Source: Hevea brasiliensis
Lineage: Eukaryota; Streptophyta; Magnoliopsida; Malpighiales; Euphorbiaceae
Assembly (NCBI RefSeq): GCF_030052815.1
Contig: NC_079494.1
Span: 38,364,467 to 38,428,466 of the forward strand
Direction of reading: 5' to 3'
Length of the DNA stretch: 64,000 nucleotides
The position numbers and the translations under genes were made by a program. Below are positions 33,778 through 46,095 of this stretch, piece by piece. A model generated the notes under the pieces. It was given only the letters and a program-made list of their open reading frames with translations, ran no database searches and was not told the DNA's origin. Numbering within the stretch: the stretch's first letter is position 1; the number at the start of each line of letters is the position of its first letter.

Positions 33778-36420
33778 TTTAAATTTCCTCCACCAATCAC
33801 AATTTGTTAAACTCATTAAAAGAGATAAAAGAGACCAAAAATATGAAAAACCAATATGCATCTTCAACCTTGGGCAGCCTAAAAAACTTTGAGAGAGAGA
33901 GAGAGAGAGAGAAGAGGTTCCACCATTAACACTCCATTCAAGCTCCATTTCTCTCTTTGTTCCACCATAAAATCCCTTCTTCACTTCATTAAAACTTGTC
34001 CACTCATCTTGGGAAAGTGTTTGGCAGCCTAGAAAAGGAAAGAAAGTGAAGTTTAAGCTTGGAAAATTCTGCCCTACAAGAGGTTAGTGCCTATTATGCA
34101 TACATCTTTCTCTTTCCATGATTAGAGACCTAAAATAAGCAAGAATTTGTGAATTAAATGAATTGAATTTATGTGTATGTATACCATGAATTTCGGCTGC
34201 CCTAAGGAAGGAATAGGATTGAGTGTTTTTGATGGACTTGGAGTGAACTACAAATCATGTTTAAAGTATATAAATATAAGGATATTGAATTAGTTAGTTA
34301 ATTAGGGTAGTTTGTACAAAACCATGAATTTGAGCTAGGGTTTAGGAGTAAAAATTGGACTTGGCTTATGAAATGATTAGTGAACATTCTAATGGTCAAT
34401 TAGTGACCATTTGAGGTAAGTTAATCATAATTTGAAGTGAACTAGAGTGTTACAAACCAAATTGGTAGGCTGCCTAGTGACAGCAGCAGGGAGGCTGTGA
34501 ATCCAGCCTATTTGGACTGCCATATCTTTGGCTGTGTTGGTTCAATTGGTGTTTGGCCAATTAGACATGAAACTAGACTTATAATGGCACATTTTTACTG
34601 AAGAAACCATGCTCAAAAGACCAAAGCAAGAGGACCAAAAGTTAGCCCCAATCCGGGTACCCTGCAAGCCAATTCTGCAGAATGACCAAATGAACAGTAA
34701 CTGTTTATTTGGCCATAACTCACTGTAGAAATGGTCAATTGACCTGAAATTTTTACAGAAACAAGTTAAGACCTAGACAAACAACTTTCATGAAGAAACC
34801 TACCCCAAATTATAACCATAACCTAACCCAAGTGGTAGTCACAGTCACTGTTCATTGTACTGTAGATTTGGTAATTCTGCAGTTTTTCCAATCCGGCCAG
34901 CTATGGTTTTTGGACCATATCTGGAGCTACAAAACTCCAAATGGAGTGATTCAAAAATAGAAATTCAACTAGACAAAATAAGGAACAACTTTCATGTTTA
35001 CCATTTCTTCAAATTCCTACTGCAACAGTGCCCAATGGAATAGTAAAGTTGAGTTATAAAAACTGAAAATTCTGCTTCCCTTGGTTTAAGCTTAGAAATG
35101 GTATTAATGCCTAATGCCAACAAGTTTTCAATACAAAATGTGGTACATTGGGAGTGTTAAAACCAATGCACCTATTTTCTATCCAAAAGTCAACATTTTT
35201 GTTGACTAATAAAGTGAACAGTGACACCAAAACTTGAAATATGAAATGTACTTACATGAATAAATTGTTGAATGAATAAATGTGATAAAAGTGTCATTTG
35301 TGATTTAGGTTCCCATCAAGAGAGAAAGGTTAGTCCAGTTTCCACTCTAAAATTGTCCAATGGAATAGTAAACTTAGGTAGTAAAAACTGAAAATTTAGA
35401 AATGCATCTAGGGGACTTTAAATTGCAATTGGCAATTAATACTAGCAAATGTAAAACTCAAAATGTGGGATCTTGGTGTAATTAGAGTTAATATATCCAT
35501 TAAGTATAAAAAAGTCAACATTTTGGTTGACTAGTAAGGTGAATAGTAATCAAAATGATTAGTAAATTAAGATGAAAACCTAGAACCAATTCTAAGCTTA
35601 AATGCTTAGAATTGTATGACGAATGTGGACTATGCATCCTAGTCAAAATTGTTAAAAAGAAATTAAGGCCATAAATTTGAAATCCATGAAATATTCATGG
35701 ATTACTTGAAACATGAAAAATAAGTCACCTAATTGATGTGAATAGATAGTTAGGGCTTATATGCCCATTACAAATGGAATTCATAAAACATTAGTAACTC
35801 AACTTGAAATATAAAATTTGTAATTACATAAGTAGATTTTTGAATGTATAAATGAGAAAGGAATGTATGAAATGAAATTTAACTAAATGGATTGTTGAGT
35901 ATAAATAGGATGAGGTTTAGATTAGGGTTTATGTTTCCATTACAAATAAGATAATAATACCTTGTATGAGTTATGAATTCATATAAATATTGTAATGAAT
36001 AAATGAATCACATGAAAATATAAATGAAACATTAGTTCTAGTTATAAGAGAAAGGAAGAATGTTTTGAATACAATGGTACATGTGAACCATTGTTTAGAA
36101 TTGTGATCAATATGAATAACATAATGAATGAATAAATGAACCATATTAATTTATGAATGAGACATTAGTTCTCATTATTGTAGAGAGGAGAAGTATTTTG
36201 AGTACAATGGTATAAAAGGATAATTGATGTGAATTGTGATCATATAAATGATCAAATGAATGTATGAATTATAATTGAAATTTATCATGAAATAATAAAC
36301 TCATAAAACATAATATATTAATATTTAATGATATTATGTGCCCTTGTATTGCCTAGACATGTGTGTCAGATTGGATAGTTTGGCATGCCAATAGGGTATT
36401 GTTTTAGCAGTACTGCGAAA

Positions 36421-36513
36421 GGCTTTATGCCTGTATTCATGGCTTTGTGCCCGTATTCATAGCTTTATGCCCGCATTCATGGCTTTATGCCAATATTCAT
36501 GGCTTTTATGCCT
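36421..36513 (+). repeat. five 20 bp repeats (GGCTTTATGCC type) in B2
   Basis: Units start at 36421, 36441, 36461, 36481 and 36501 with consensus GGCTTTATGCCCGTATTCAT. Each holds GGC-N5-GCC and could form a 3 bp hairpin. B1 shows a more diverged version near 14630-14725. Confidence 0.8.
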
Positions 36514-37079
36514 GATTATGTGTTATCATGGCTTTTTAGCCATACTGACTGCATACGTGGTTGACGTTCAGCGTCCCATGGTATGACGGCCCGAGGCACC
36601 GCGGTGTCCAGTGCCAACGACCCGTTATCCAGTTTAGTCAGCTTGTCGTAGGTTACTTGGGCAGTGTAATTTATTGAAATAAATTAAGACTATTAGTAAT
36701 TAAAAATATTAGAAATCAAATAAATGAGTTAATAAGACTTCAAAAGAATTAGTTACAATTATGAAATGATCCAAACCACATAAAAATTGTTAAGTAAAAT
36801 GATAAAAGAGTTGCAAAAATAGGTATAACTTAACTAAATATTTTAAATGTACCTTCTATTGCCATATGAATATAAATTGAGTATTTTTATAAATTCTGTA
36901 TATTGTACATTATCACTGTGAATTTCGGAATTAAACGCTTCCAAAGCGAAACAAATGAGAACAAAAGATAATTAATATTAGACACATTGTATTAAATTAA
37001 ATTGATTCTTAAATATTTAAATTATGCTTCGTTCTTTCTTTATTTGTATATTTTATTTACTTGTTCTATTATTGCACCA

Positions 37080-37120
37080 CTAAGCATCAATGCTTAGCGC
37101 GATGGATTTGTTTCCTCGCG
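37080..37120 (+). other. two successive hairpins near the 3' end of the B2 LTR
   Basis: CTAAGCAT-CA-ATGCTTAG (37080-37097) is followed by CGCGA...TCGCG (37098-37102/37116-37120). They are in the same position as the CTGAGTAT and GCGATAGC hairpins of family A, but with different, compensating stem bases. Confidence 0.7.
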
Positions 37121-37770
37121 TAGGTACTTTGACTAAGATTTTTGGAGTCCAGATCTGCAGAAGTGGCTGGAGTATTCAAGGTTGTCACCTCCTCAGCAAT
37201 GCATGTAGATAGGGCCCATATAGATCATATTTTGTATTCAGTATAAAATGCTAGATATTGTATTATAATGTAGATTATGAGCAGGTAATTAATAGAAATG
37301 TAATGTAATTTAATAAATTAGCTTTTTCATATGCACTTAATTTATATATCATGTAAATTATGAAATTATGTAAATTAAAGGAATTTGAAAATTTTACTTA
37401 TGTGATTTGAGCATGAATGAGATTGTATGGATTCGAAGACAGATTTGAAATATATAGATAATGCATGGAAATGAATATGAAATTGAGATATATGAATGAG
37501 ATATGAATTATGAGATAGTTATGAAAATAATTGATGAGATTTTATTTGTAAAATATTATTGAAACTTTCAAACAAGTAAATAGTAAAATACGTCAAATGG
37601 TAATAAAATAGGGGAAACTCTGCTAGTTTCTCTGTCAAAAAAAATAATTAATATTAAAATATAACGAGATCAAAATATGAAAGGAATAAAGTAAGATAAG
37701 ATAGGGTGCTCCGGCACCGATTGTAGCACGCCTTACTCGGCTACACTGTAGTCAGGTGAGGGGTGTTACA

Positions 37771-37775
37771 CGACT
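37771..37775. repeat. right target-site duplication of B2 (CGACT)
   Basis: Repeat of 33213-33217; the A3 LTR resumes with CATGTCAGG after it. Confidence 0.9.
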
Positions 37776-39021
37776 CATGTCAGGTTTGTGCACAATAAAC
37801 CTTATTTGAGCTTTTTGTCATTGAAAAATTGATTTAGTATTATTTATGAAAATTTGATGTTAATCATGAATTGTGTTGCCACTTTGTGAATGAAACTATG
37901 ACTTTGGAAATTTATCAGATTTCTCATGAATTATTTGAATAAAATGTTTGAAATAGATTTTTGATTCACACTTAGCATGACAGTGTCTTATTATTCCTCC
38001 TCCATTTATGGGGTGAGATCGATTATTTTTCCTACCTCTCTGGTTTACCAGTTGAGGTTGTAGATCGGATGAGTACTCATTACCTAGCTAGCCACCTCCC
38101 ACATTGATTTCGATTAGTAGGGTTGTAGATCACTTTGTCGTGGTGTACAATGAGGCATTGATCAGAAATTTTGTGTCATGGCTTAATTTGTGTATAAATT
38201 GGCAACACTATGTTTATTAAATTATTTGACCCAAAATTGTGCTATAATGAGTTTTGATAATTTGTGAAATATAATTGTGCAATATTTAAATTGTGTTTTG
38301 TCAATGAATGTTTTATATATTATATTTCAAATTTTTATTGTGCACTACTGAGTATTTTTATACTCAGCGACAGCTTATTTTACTGTCACATATAAGGGTA
38401 AGGAGAAAACAGCAGAGTGAGCTGCTACTAAGATAGTGGCTTCACTGATCATTTTTGTACGGGTATTTATTTATACCCTTGTAATTATTTGATGTAAACA
38501 TTATAGTGTTCTATGTATCAATGTAAAGTTGAGCAGTTGTACAATAAATTGTAAAAATGTTATTTTGGATTTTCTTTATGTAAATTAAGATTTGTATTTG
38601 TAAATTTCGTACTATATGCAATGTGAATGAAATTGTGAAATATTTTGAGATGACAAATTTTTGGTTGAATTGTGGAATGAAATGGAATTGAGTTGATTTG
38701 GGATGGGAGTTGTAGAGAAATTTATTGGAAGTGTTTTTCTCTGGTATTTAAAGAACTGTTTTCTCAAAATACAGACGGTACTCTGCCGAAATTTTTATAA
38801 AATTTGAGGAAAAATAAAATGGGACAAACATTTTAAGTAATTTTAAAACTTCGAATAAATGATTTTAATTCCTACCAAAATGCTTACCACTTCCAAAATA
38901 TAAGAAAATGGTTTTAAAATCCCTTGTAGATACTTAATGAGTTATCGGTAGGTGGAGTTCGGTAGTTCATTAGGTATTCAATGGGATCATGTCATGCCTT
39001 CCAGAGGTGTGAGGTGTGACA
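37776..39021 (+). repeat. A3 5' LTR, right part
   Basis: Continues the A3 LTR from CATGTCAGGTTTGTG to its end GGTGTGACA at 39021. It carries the LTR hairpins (38348-38367, and 38367-38373 with 38383-38389, one mismatch), a GGGTAT...ATACCC hairpin near 38460-38480, and an ACAATAAATT polyadenylation-like signal near 38540. Confidence 0.9.
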
Positions 39022-39029
39022 TGTTTTAG

Positions 39030-39041
39030 TGGTATCAGAGC
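39030..39041 (+). other. A3 primer-binding site
   Basis: TGGTATCAGAGC follows the LTR after the 8-base spacer TGTTTTAG; initiator-Met tRNA primer. Confidence 0.92.
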
Positions 39042-39210
39042 ATGGTTTTGCAATAAATTTTGACTATGTGTGTGAATATTTCTTTGATAAGTACAACTGC
39101 TTAAGTGTCTTTAATTGATACATATGACATTTTTACATCATGAATATGCACTAACGGAGGTCAACCTCCTTGTGTTTGATCTCAGGAAGTAGAAATTTTT
39201 GAGAAACGGA

Positions 39211-40251
39211 ATGGAAGAGGGAGATCATTCCATGGAATAATCTGTTGAGGCTGAGGTCTAAGGGGAAGCCCCAGCACTCCAAAACGTGAGTGGGTCAGCC
39301 ACTCCAGCACCGCAGTTTCCTACTCAGTTTGCATAGCAGATGGCTGCGTTTTTTCAACAGAATGTGCCCCCTCAAGTTCAGATGCAAGCACCTGTAGCAC
39401 AACCACAGCCCTCGACTCGGCAATATGAAAAATTGATGAAATTTGGGGCCACCGAGTTTAAGGGCACTATGGATCCACTGGAGGCAGAACAGTGGTTGGA
39501 AAGAATGGAACAGGTTTTCAGAAAGCTGCAGTGTACTGAAGAATTAAAATTTGAATATTCAGTATCTCTTCTCCAAGGGGATGCATATGAATGGTGGAAG
39601 ACCATTCCCCACAGCCTGGTTGAGCCACCTGTGTTGACCTGGGCAGAATTTTTGAGGGAGTTTCGACAGAAGTGGGTCCCTGATGCTTATGTGGATATGA
39701 AGTTACAAGAATTCCTGAGTTTGAAACAAGGGGATAGAACAATAGCACAGTATGAGCGAGACTTTTCAAGGCTAAGCCACTATACTAGAAGCTTAGTCTT
39801 CACACCCAGAGACAGATGTAAGAGGTTTGAGTCCGAGTTAAGGCTGAATCTGAGGATGCAAGTTGTGGGATTCAGACACCAGAATTTTTCTGAGCTAATT
39901 TCACAAGTCCTGGAACTGGAAAGGATAGAATCAGAAGGGGCAATGAAGAAGGGTACACAAGAGAAAAAGAAGACTGAAAAGACTATTGGTCAAGCACCTA
40001 AAAGTGGTTCAGGGAAGAGGAAATAGTCTGGGGAATCTAGCTCTCACAGATCTGGCAGAGGCAGATTCTCTGGCCAAAGACCACCCCGGTCTAGTCAGCA
40101 AACCCAGCAAGCACCCCGAGGAGCTCTATTAGTATGGCAGTGTGAAACTTGTGGTAGAACACACGGTGGGGCCTGTTTCAAGGCCATAGGTGCATGTTTT
40201 AACTGTGGAGGGAGCGGACATTTTGCTAAGGATTGTACTAGTCCACACTGA
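39211..40251 (+). pseudogene. A3 gag
   Basis: The inherited ATG is at 39211 (MEEGDHSME), followed by early stops (TAA after SME; TAG in QFA-stop-QMAAF, a CAG-to-TAG change). An open frame of 228 codons runs from 39340 to 40026 and holds the gag domain (EFKGTMDPLEAEQWLERME, DAYEWWKT). After a TAG at 40024 the same frame continues to the zinc knuckle CFNCGGSGHFAKDC near 40195-40240, a canonical CX2CX4HX4C, and stops at about 40249. The gag domain itself is well preserved. In a live element it builds the particle and packages RNA. Confidence 0.87.
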
Positions 40252-40407
40252 TCTGGACCTTCTGTTACATCTGAAGGATCAGCCCAAGTCTCTACACCTA
40301 AAGGGTCACAGCCAGCTAGTAGAGGTAAAGGCAGACGTAGGGGTCCTAGTAACACTCCTAGAAGTCAAAGTGTTAACCAGACAGTACTCAGTGGCGCACC
40401 AGTCAGA

Positions 40408-42286
40408 GTGTATACCATGCGTCAAAGGGAGGAGGCTGAAACGTCAAACGTAGTAGCTAGTATTTTCTCCCTCCTTGACCAAGATGTATATGTGTTGTTT
40501 GATCCTGGCTCCAAACATTCATATGTCAGTGCTAGTGTGATGTGTTCTACTACTATTCAGAGTGTACCAATGGACTATGATGTGCTAGTAACTAGTCCAT
40601 TAGGCCAGGAGGTCAAGGTAAATAGACTATATAGGGATTGTCCTTTGGTGATCCAAGGACACACTTTTTCTATCTAATTTGATTGAAATGCCCTTCAAAG
40701 ATTATGACATTATCTTGGGCCTGGATTGGTTAGCTTGGCATCATGCAATTATTGACTGTAGACTGAAGATAGTCACTTTTGGTCTCCCTCAGTATGGTGA
40801 TGTAGTAATACATAGGGAGAGGCAGTTATTGCCATCAAACATCATTTCAGCTGCACTGGCTAGAAAAATGATTAGGAAGGGGTGTGAGGCATATTTGGCA
40901 CATGTGATAGACACCCAAGTCGGTAGTCCAGCATTGAGGGACATCCCTATGGTATGTGACTTTCCGGATGTATTTCCTGATGAATTGCCAGGATTACCTC
41001 TAGAAAGAGAAGTGCAGTTTGAGATTGATGTTATAACTGGTGTGGACACAATCTCCATAATGCCATACAGAATGGCACCAGCAGAACTAAAAGAATTGAA
41101 AGTGCAGTTGCAATAGCTGCTTAACAAGGGCTTTATCCGTCCTAGTGTGTCACTTTGGAGAGAGCCAGTGTTGTTTGTAAAGAAGAAAGATGGCACTCTC
41201 CGGTTATGCATTGACTATCGGCAGTTGAAGAAGGTGACAATAAATAATAGATACCTATTGCCCCGCATTAATGACTTATTTGATTAGTTGAGGGGTGCAG
41301 CTGTGTTCTCCAAAATTGAGTTGAGATCAAGTTATTATCAGCCAAAAGTATAAGAGCAGAGTATTTCTAAATCTACCTTTAGAACCCGCTATGTCCATTA
41401 TGAGTTCTTGGTCATGACATTTGGGTTAACTAATGCTCTGACTGCTTTTATGGATCTGATGAACACTATCTTCAGACCATACCTCAATCAGTTTGTTGTG
41501 GTATTCATAGATGATATATTAGTCTATTCGAGGAGTGCAGAAAAGCATGATAGACATCTACGCATTGTACTGCAAACTTTGAGGGAGAAACAGCTATACA
41601 CCAAATTGTCGAAGTGTGAATTTTGGCTGAAAGAAATATCTTTCTTGGGGCATGTAGTATTGGTAGAGGGTATTAAGGTGGATCCTAGCAAGATAGAAGT
41701 TGTCCTTAATTGGAAGCCACCCAGAAATATCACAGAGATTCGTAGTTTTCTAGGGTTAGCTGGATACTACCGTAGATTTGTGAAGGGATTCTCCATGTTG
41801 GCATCTCCATTGACCAAGCTGCTTAGGAAAGATGTGAAATTTCAGTGGATGGATAAATGCCAGCAAAGTTTTGATGAATTGAAGAGGTGTTTAACTGAGG
41901 CTCCAGTCCTGACTTTACCTACACTGGGTAAAGAATATACAGTTTATAGCGATGCTTCTCATAATGGGTTAGGCTGTGTACTGATGCAAGATCGAAATGT
42001 CATTGCCTATGCATCACACCAGCTAAAACCGCATGAGAGGAATTATCCGACACATGCCTTAGAGCTTGCAGCTATTGTGTTTGCTCTTAAGATCTGGAGA
42101 CATTATTTGTATGGGGAGAAGTGCTATATCTACACAGATCATAAGAGTTTAAAGTATTTGGGCACTCAAAAAGAATTGAATTTGAGACAGAGGAGATAGC
42201 TAGAATTGATAAAAGACTATGATTATCTGATAGACTATCAGCCAGGGAAAGCTAATGTTGTGGCTGACGCCTTAAGTCGTAAGACT
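40408..42286 (+). pseudogene. A3 protease, reverse transcriptase and RNase H
   Basis: Protease (40408-40677) has FDPGSKHSY in place of FDSGSTHSY, so the active-site motif is lost; a frameshift follows near 40677. RT starts near 41000 and has stops at 41116, 41287 (CAG-to-TAG) and 41353 (CAA-to-TAA). The first catalytic Asp is replaced by Glu (SKIELRS), while [11 protein letters not shown] is intact. From 41408 the frame is open for 263 codons through the connection and RNase H ([42 protein letters not shown]). The region duplicated in A1 is single here. RNase H ends with [15 protein letters not shown] near 42280. Confidence 0.88.
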
Positions 42287-43825
42287 ATGGTAAGTCTACG
42301 GGTTGCTCCTTTGTCTATGGTACATGAGTTGAGATCAGTACATGCCAGCTTTGAGATTAATGATGAGAGGCAGACAACAGTTGCATGGCACGTACAACCA
42401 GTGTTGACTGATAAGATCCGAATGGCTGCTCTGAATGATCAGAAGTATCAGAAGCTGTTGGAAGAAGTCCGTCAGGGCAAGAAACGAGAATTCTCAATTA
42501 GAGATGATGGTCTACTGCTACACCAGAGTAGAATGTGTGTTCCTAATTATGTTGATTTAAGGCAGATCATTTTGAAGAAAGCACATGAGTCTTCTTTTGC
42601 CATGCACCCTGGTGGTACAAAAATGCATAGAGGGCTAAAGGAGCATTACTGGTGGATGGGTATGAAGAGAGATGTGCTAGAGTTTGTTTCCAAATGCCTA
42701 ACTTGTCAGCAAGTGAAGGCAGAGCATCAAGTACCAACTGGGTTGTTACATCCACTACCAATGCTAGAATGGAAATGGGAGAGAATAACTATGAATTTTA
42801 TGATGGGACTTCCGAGGATACAGAAGAGTCATGATGCAGTTTGGGTCATTATTGATAGACTGACCAAGTCTGCTCATTTTTTGCCTGTTTGGATGGACTA
42901 TAGTTTAGAAAGATTGGCCAAGTTGTACATTGATGAGATAGTAAGATTGCATGGAGTGCCAGTATCTATCGTATCTGACAGAGATCCTAGGTTCACTTCT
43001 AGATTCTGGGGTAGTCTTCAAAGAGCCCTAGGAACTAGATTGAACTTCAGTACGGCATTCCACCCATAGACCGATGGCTAGTCTGAGAGGGTAATTCAGA
43101 TCTTGGAGGACATGCTACGGGCTTGTGTGATTGAATTTGAGGATAGTTGGGATACTCACTTGCCTTTAATTGAGTTTGCTTACAACAACAGCTACCAATC
43201 AAGCATTGGGATGCCTCCATATGAAGCTTTGTATGGCATAAAATGCAGAACTCCCCTGTGTTAGGATGAGGTAGGTGAAAGAAAGATGATTGGGCTAGAA
43301 ATTGTTCAGCAGACTGAGGAGAAGATCAGGATAATTAGAGATTAACTCAAGGCTGCATCAGACTATCAGAAGTCCTATATTAATTTGAAGAAAAGGGATA
43401 TTGAGTACATAGTGGGTGAGAAAGTATTCCTCAAGGTTTTCCCTTGGAAGAAAATTATGAAATTTGGCAGAAAGGGGAAACTGAGTCCTCGTTTTATTGG
43501 GCCATATGAGGTTCTGAAAAGAGTGGGTCCTTTGGCATATTGGTTGGCACTACCTCCAGAGTTGGAGAAGATACATAATGTCTTCCATGTGTCCATATTG
43601 AGGAGGTATCGATTAGACCCATCTCATGTACTACCGGTAGAAGAAATTAAAGTGAATCTAGACCTCACATATGAAGAAAAACCCATAGAGATTCTGGATT
43701 ATGAGGTGAAGCAGCTACGGAATAAGCAGATCCCATTAGTGAAAGTACTGTGGAACCATCATTCGGGCCAGGAGGGTACTTGGAAATGAGAGGAGGACAT
43801 GAGGAGACAGCACCCACAGCTGTTC
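42287..43825 (+). pseudogene. A3 integrase with chromodomain
   Basis: The zinc-binding domain is complete here ([24 protein letters not shown]). In the core the first catalytic Asp is changed to Asn (TMNFMMG, a G-to-A change); the second is kept in VSDRDPRF. Two TAG codons in HP-stop-TDG-stop-SERV sit where Gln is usual, both CAG-to-TAG. Further stops lie near 43261 and 43343. The C-terminal frame (43385-43789) has GKLSPRFIGPYEVLKRVGPL and the chromodomain (YEEKPIEIL to EGTWK), ending in a TGA where A1 has Arg. The gene ends ~50 bp before the PPT. Confidence 0.88.
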
Positions 43826-43843
43826 AGAGATTGATACCAGGTA

Positions 43844-43881
43844 AAATTTCGAGACGAAATTTATTTTAAGTGGGGGAGAAT
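43844..43881 (+). other. A3 hairpin and polypurine tract
   Basis: AAATTTCG-AGA-CGAAATTT (43844-43862) is a perfect hairpin, followed by AAGTGGGGGAGAAT (43868-43881) directly before the LTR. Same arrangement as in A1. Confidence 0.88.
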
Positions 43882-44438
43882 TGTAACACCCCTATTTGCA
43901 TAGCCTGGAATATTTTATTATTCTGGTGACCGGTGTCGGTCCGGATAATTAAGGGGATTAAAATCATCTCTAAGACAACTAGATAAGCCCTGAACACAAA
44001 TAATTAGTAATTGTCAATTGGTTAAGTATTAATATGAAAAACAGAACATAAGAAGTTAAATGAACCGAGAGTCACAGCGATGGGTGACCTTCTCGGGAAG
44101 GACTGCGAAGTTGATTTAAACTCAAATTTCGAACTGTAAAATGTGACGCTGCAGTCCTTAGGACTATTGCGAACACACAGTGGAAAAGAGAAAATCACGA
44201 AAAAGAACTGTTAAGGCAGTCAAACAATTAGTTCAGGGATCTGGAAGAAATATTGAATTATTTGCAAACCGGGTCGAACCAGCAAGGGGCAATTTAGTCA
44301 ATTGACCCCGAGAGCTGACTTCTGTCTTAACTGTCAAATAAAATCAGAGAAAAGAAAATTTCAGAATCAGAAATTAAATTAAAGAGCTAATGGAAAAATA
44401 AATAGAAAAAAAAAAGAAAAAAGAAAAATGGAAATTGG

Positions 44439-44542
44439 TGACATCATGCATGACATCATGCATGATGTAATAAACACTAACAAAAAAAGAATAAATAAAA
44501 TTGGATAATTGTGGTCTTCCATAAGGGATTAATTTATAAAAG
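44439..44542 (+). promoter_or_regulatory. LTR promoter of A3 (3' copy)
   Basis: Palindromic TGACATCATGCATGACATCA region at 44439-44469 and TTTATAAAAG at 44533-44542, as in the 5' LTR. Confidence 0.5.
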
Positions 44543-46090
44543 AAAAAAAAAATTTGCAAAAGTCTTCATCTCTTCCACTTTGCCGTCTCTCTCTCCCTCT
44601 CCCTCATCAAACTCCATGGAAGCTCATTTTGAGCTTGATCAAACCCTAAATCCCACCATAGAAAGTTGAACTTCCATCATTAAATCTTGATTTCAAGCTT
44701 TGATAGAGAACTTGACAACAAAAAGAAGAAGAAAGGAAGAGGTTTTTAAGAGGTGAAAATTCAAAGTAAGGTTAGTAAGCAAACTTGACACTTTTAGTTT
44801 GATTTTTGCATTTCTAACTTATTGAACTTAGAAATAAACTTTAAATGAAATAAAAACAAATGTTGGGGGACAAAGTTAAATTTTGGCCAACTTGTTAGGG
44901 CGTTGGATTTGATAGTGTTTAGTTAAACTAAACATGAATTAGAGCTTAAATAATGTGGTAATTGTGGTTAGACTGATAAGTGAACTCAAATTTCATGGAA
45001 TTATGATGATTGTATAATTAGGGTTCATAGCACCTAGGGTTTGGAGAAAAAAATTTTGAGAAATGGTCAAATGGTGTGTTTAACATTGTTTGAGATGAAA
45101 AATGGTCATTTGTGACCAGTTGAGGTATGTTAGAAGTGTTAGAATTAGGCTTGAATTCGGATTGGTTGTGGGCAGCTTGCAGGCAGCAGGACCAAGGTCC
45201 CTTTCAGAGAACAAAACTGAAAATTTACAAGCCCAATTGGTGTGAGGCTAATTGGGAATGAAACTAGACACAAAATGACACATTTTTCATTTAGGAATCA
45301 TGCCCAAAAAGTGGCCAAAACCTAGTGAACAAATTGACCAAATCCGGACTTAGGCAATCTAACCTGTATAAAAATTACCAAATGAATAGTATTTGTTCAT
45401 TTAGCCATAACTTGGGCTAGGTAGGACTAAAGGACCTGAAACTTTACCAGTGGAAAGCTGAGGTATAGATCTAAAACTTTTATGAAGAACACAAGCCCAA
45501 ATTATGCCCTTAACCAAGTCATTTAGCAACCCAAATTTGGTGACCTAAAACTACTAGAACCAGTTTGGTGCCCAGAAATCTGGGTTAGGTCCAATCTGGC
45601 AGCCATGATTCAAATGGCTATAACTTGAGCTACAAAACTCCAATTGGAGTGATTCAAAAAGGAGAATACAATTAAGACAATAAGGAATAATTTCTGTGTA
45701 GAAAACTTAGCCAAATTCTAACAGCAAAATGACCAATGAAACAGTGCAACATAAGACACTAAAACTGAAAATTTGCAATTTTGCCTAAAAGACCTAAGTT
45801 TTGAGAAAACAACCAAAACCAAAAAAATTGGTGACCAAAATGTGATATGTGAGTATAATTGGTGTTCCCATACCTTTTAAATATAAGAAAGTCAATATTT
45901 TGACTTGAATAATATCATGAATAGTAACCTCAACATGAAAGTATTCAAGAATGAAGTTTAAGCATAATGAGATTAATTATTGGAATTATTGTGAGGCAAA
46001 GATACTGAGACACTATAAATTTTGTGTTTCAGCTGAAAAATACTCGGAAGGTCTGAGAGACTAAGTCAAGGCCTAGAGGCAACTCACGTC

Positions 46091-46095
46091 AGGTT
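46091..46095. repeat. left target-site duplication of A4 (AGGTT)
   Basis: AGGTT precedes the A4 start and recurs at 49822-49826. Confidence 0.9.

Larger units (their letters stand above)
33218..37770 (+). repeat. B2: solo LTR of family B (4.55 kb)
   Basis: Starts TGTAACATCCTCC, ends GGGGTGTTACA, and is flanked by CGACT. It has no PBS, PPT or coding domain, so it is a solo LTR left by LTR-LTR recombination. It contains an 18 bp perfect palindrome (33760-33777), a (GA)11 run at 33891-33912, an internal duplication of ~325 bp (about 35030-35230 and 35360-35560), a ~135 bp repeat near 36000-36240, five 20 bp repeats at 36421-36513, and hairpins at 37080-37120. It shares GC-rich start blocks with family A. 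Small open frames inside it show no domain. Confidence 0.9.
43882..46095 (+). repeat. A3 3' LTR, left part
   Basis: Starts TGTAACACCCC at 43882 and is close to the A3 5' LTR along its length. It carries the CATCATGCATGA palindromes (44439-44469), TATA box (44533-44542) and TTTCAGCTGAAA (46027-46038). A4 is inserted at AGGTT (46091-46095). No gene seen. Confidence 0.9.

Noticed and set aside
33891..33912. (GA)11 run considered as a GAGA-type regulatory element
   Set aside because: Simple microsatellite; only a shorter GA run exists at the matching place in B1, and nothing else supports function.
31022..39021. 31022-39021 considered as a single 8 kb LTR
   Set aside because: B2 (33218-37770) has its own TG/CA ends and CGACT duplications, and removing it restores continuity with other A LTRs.
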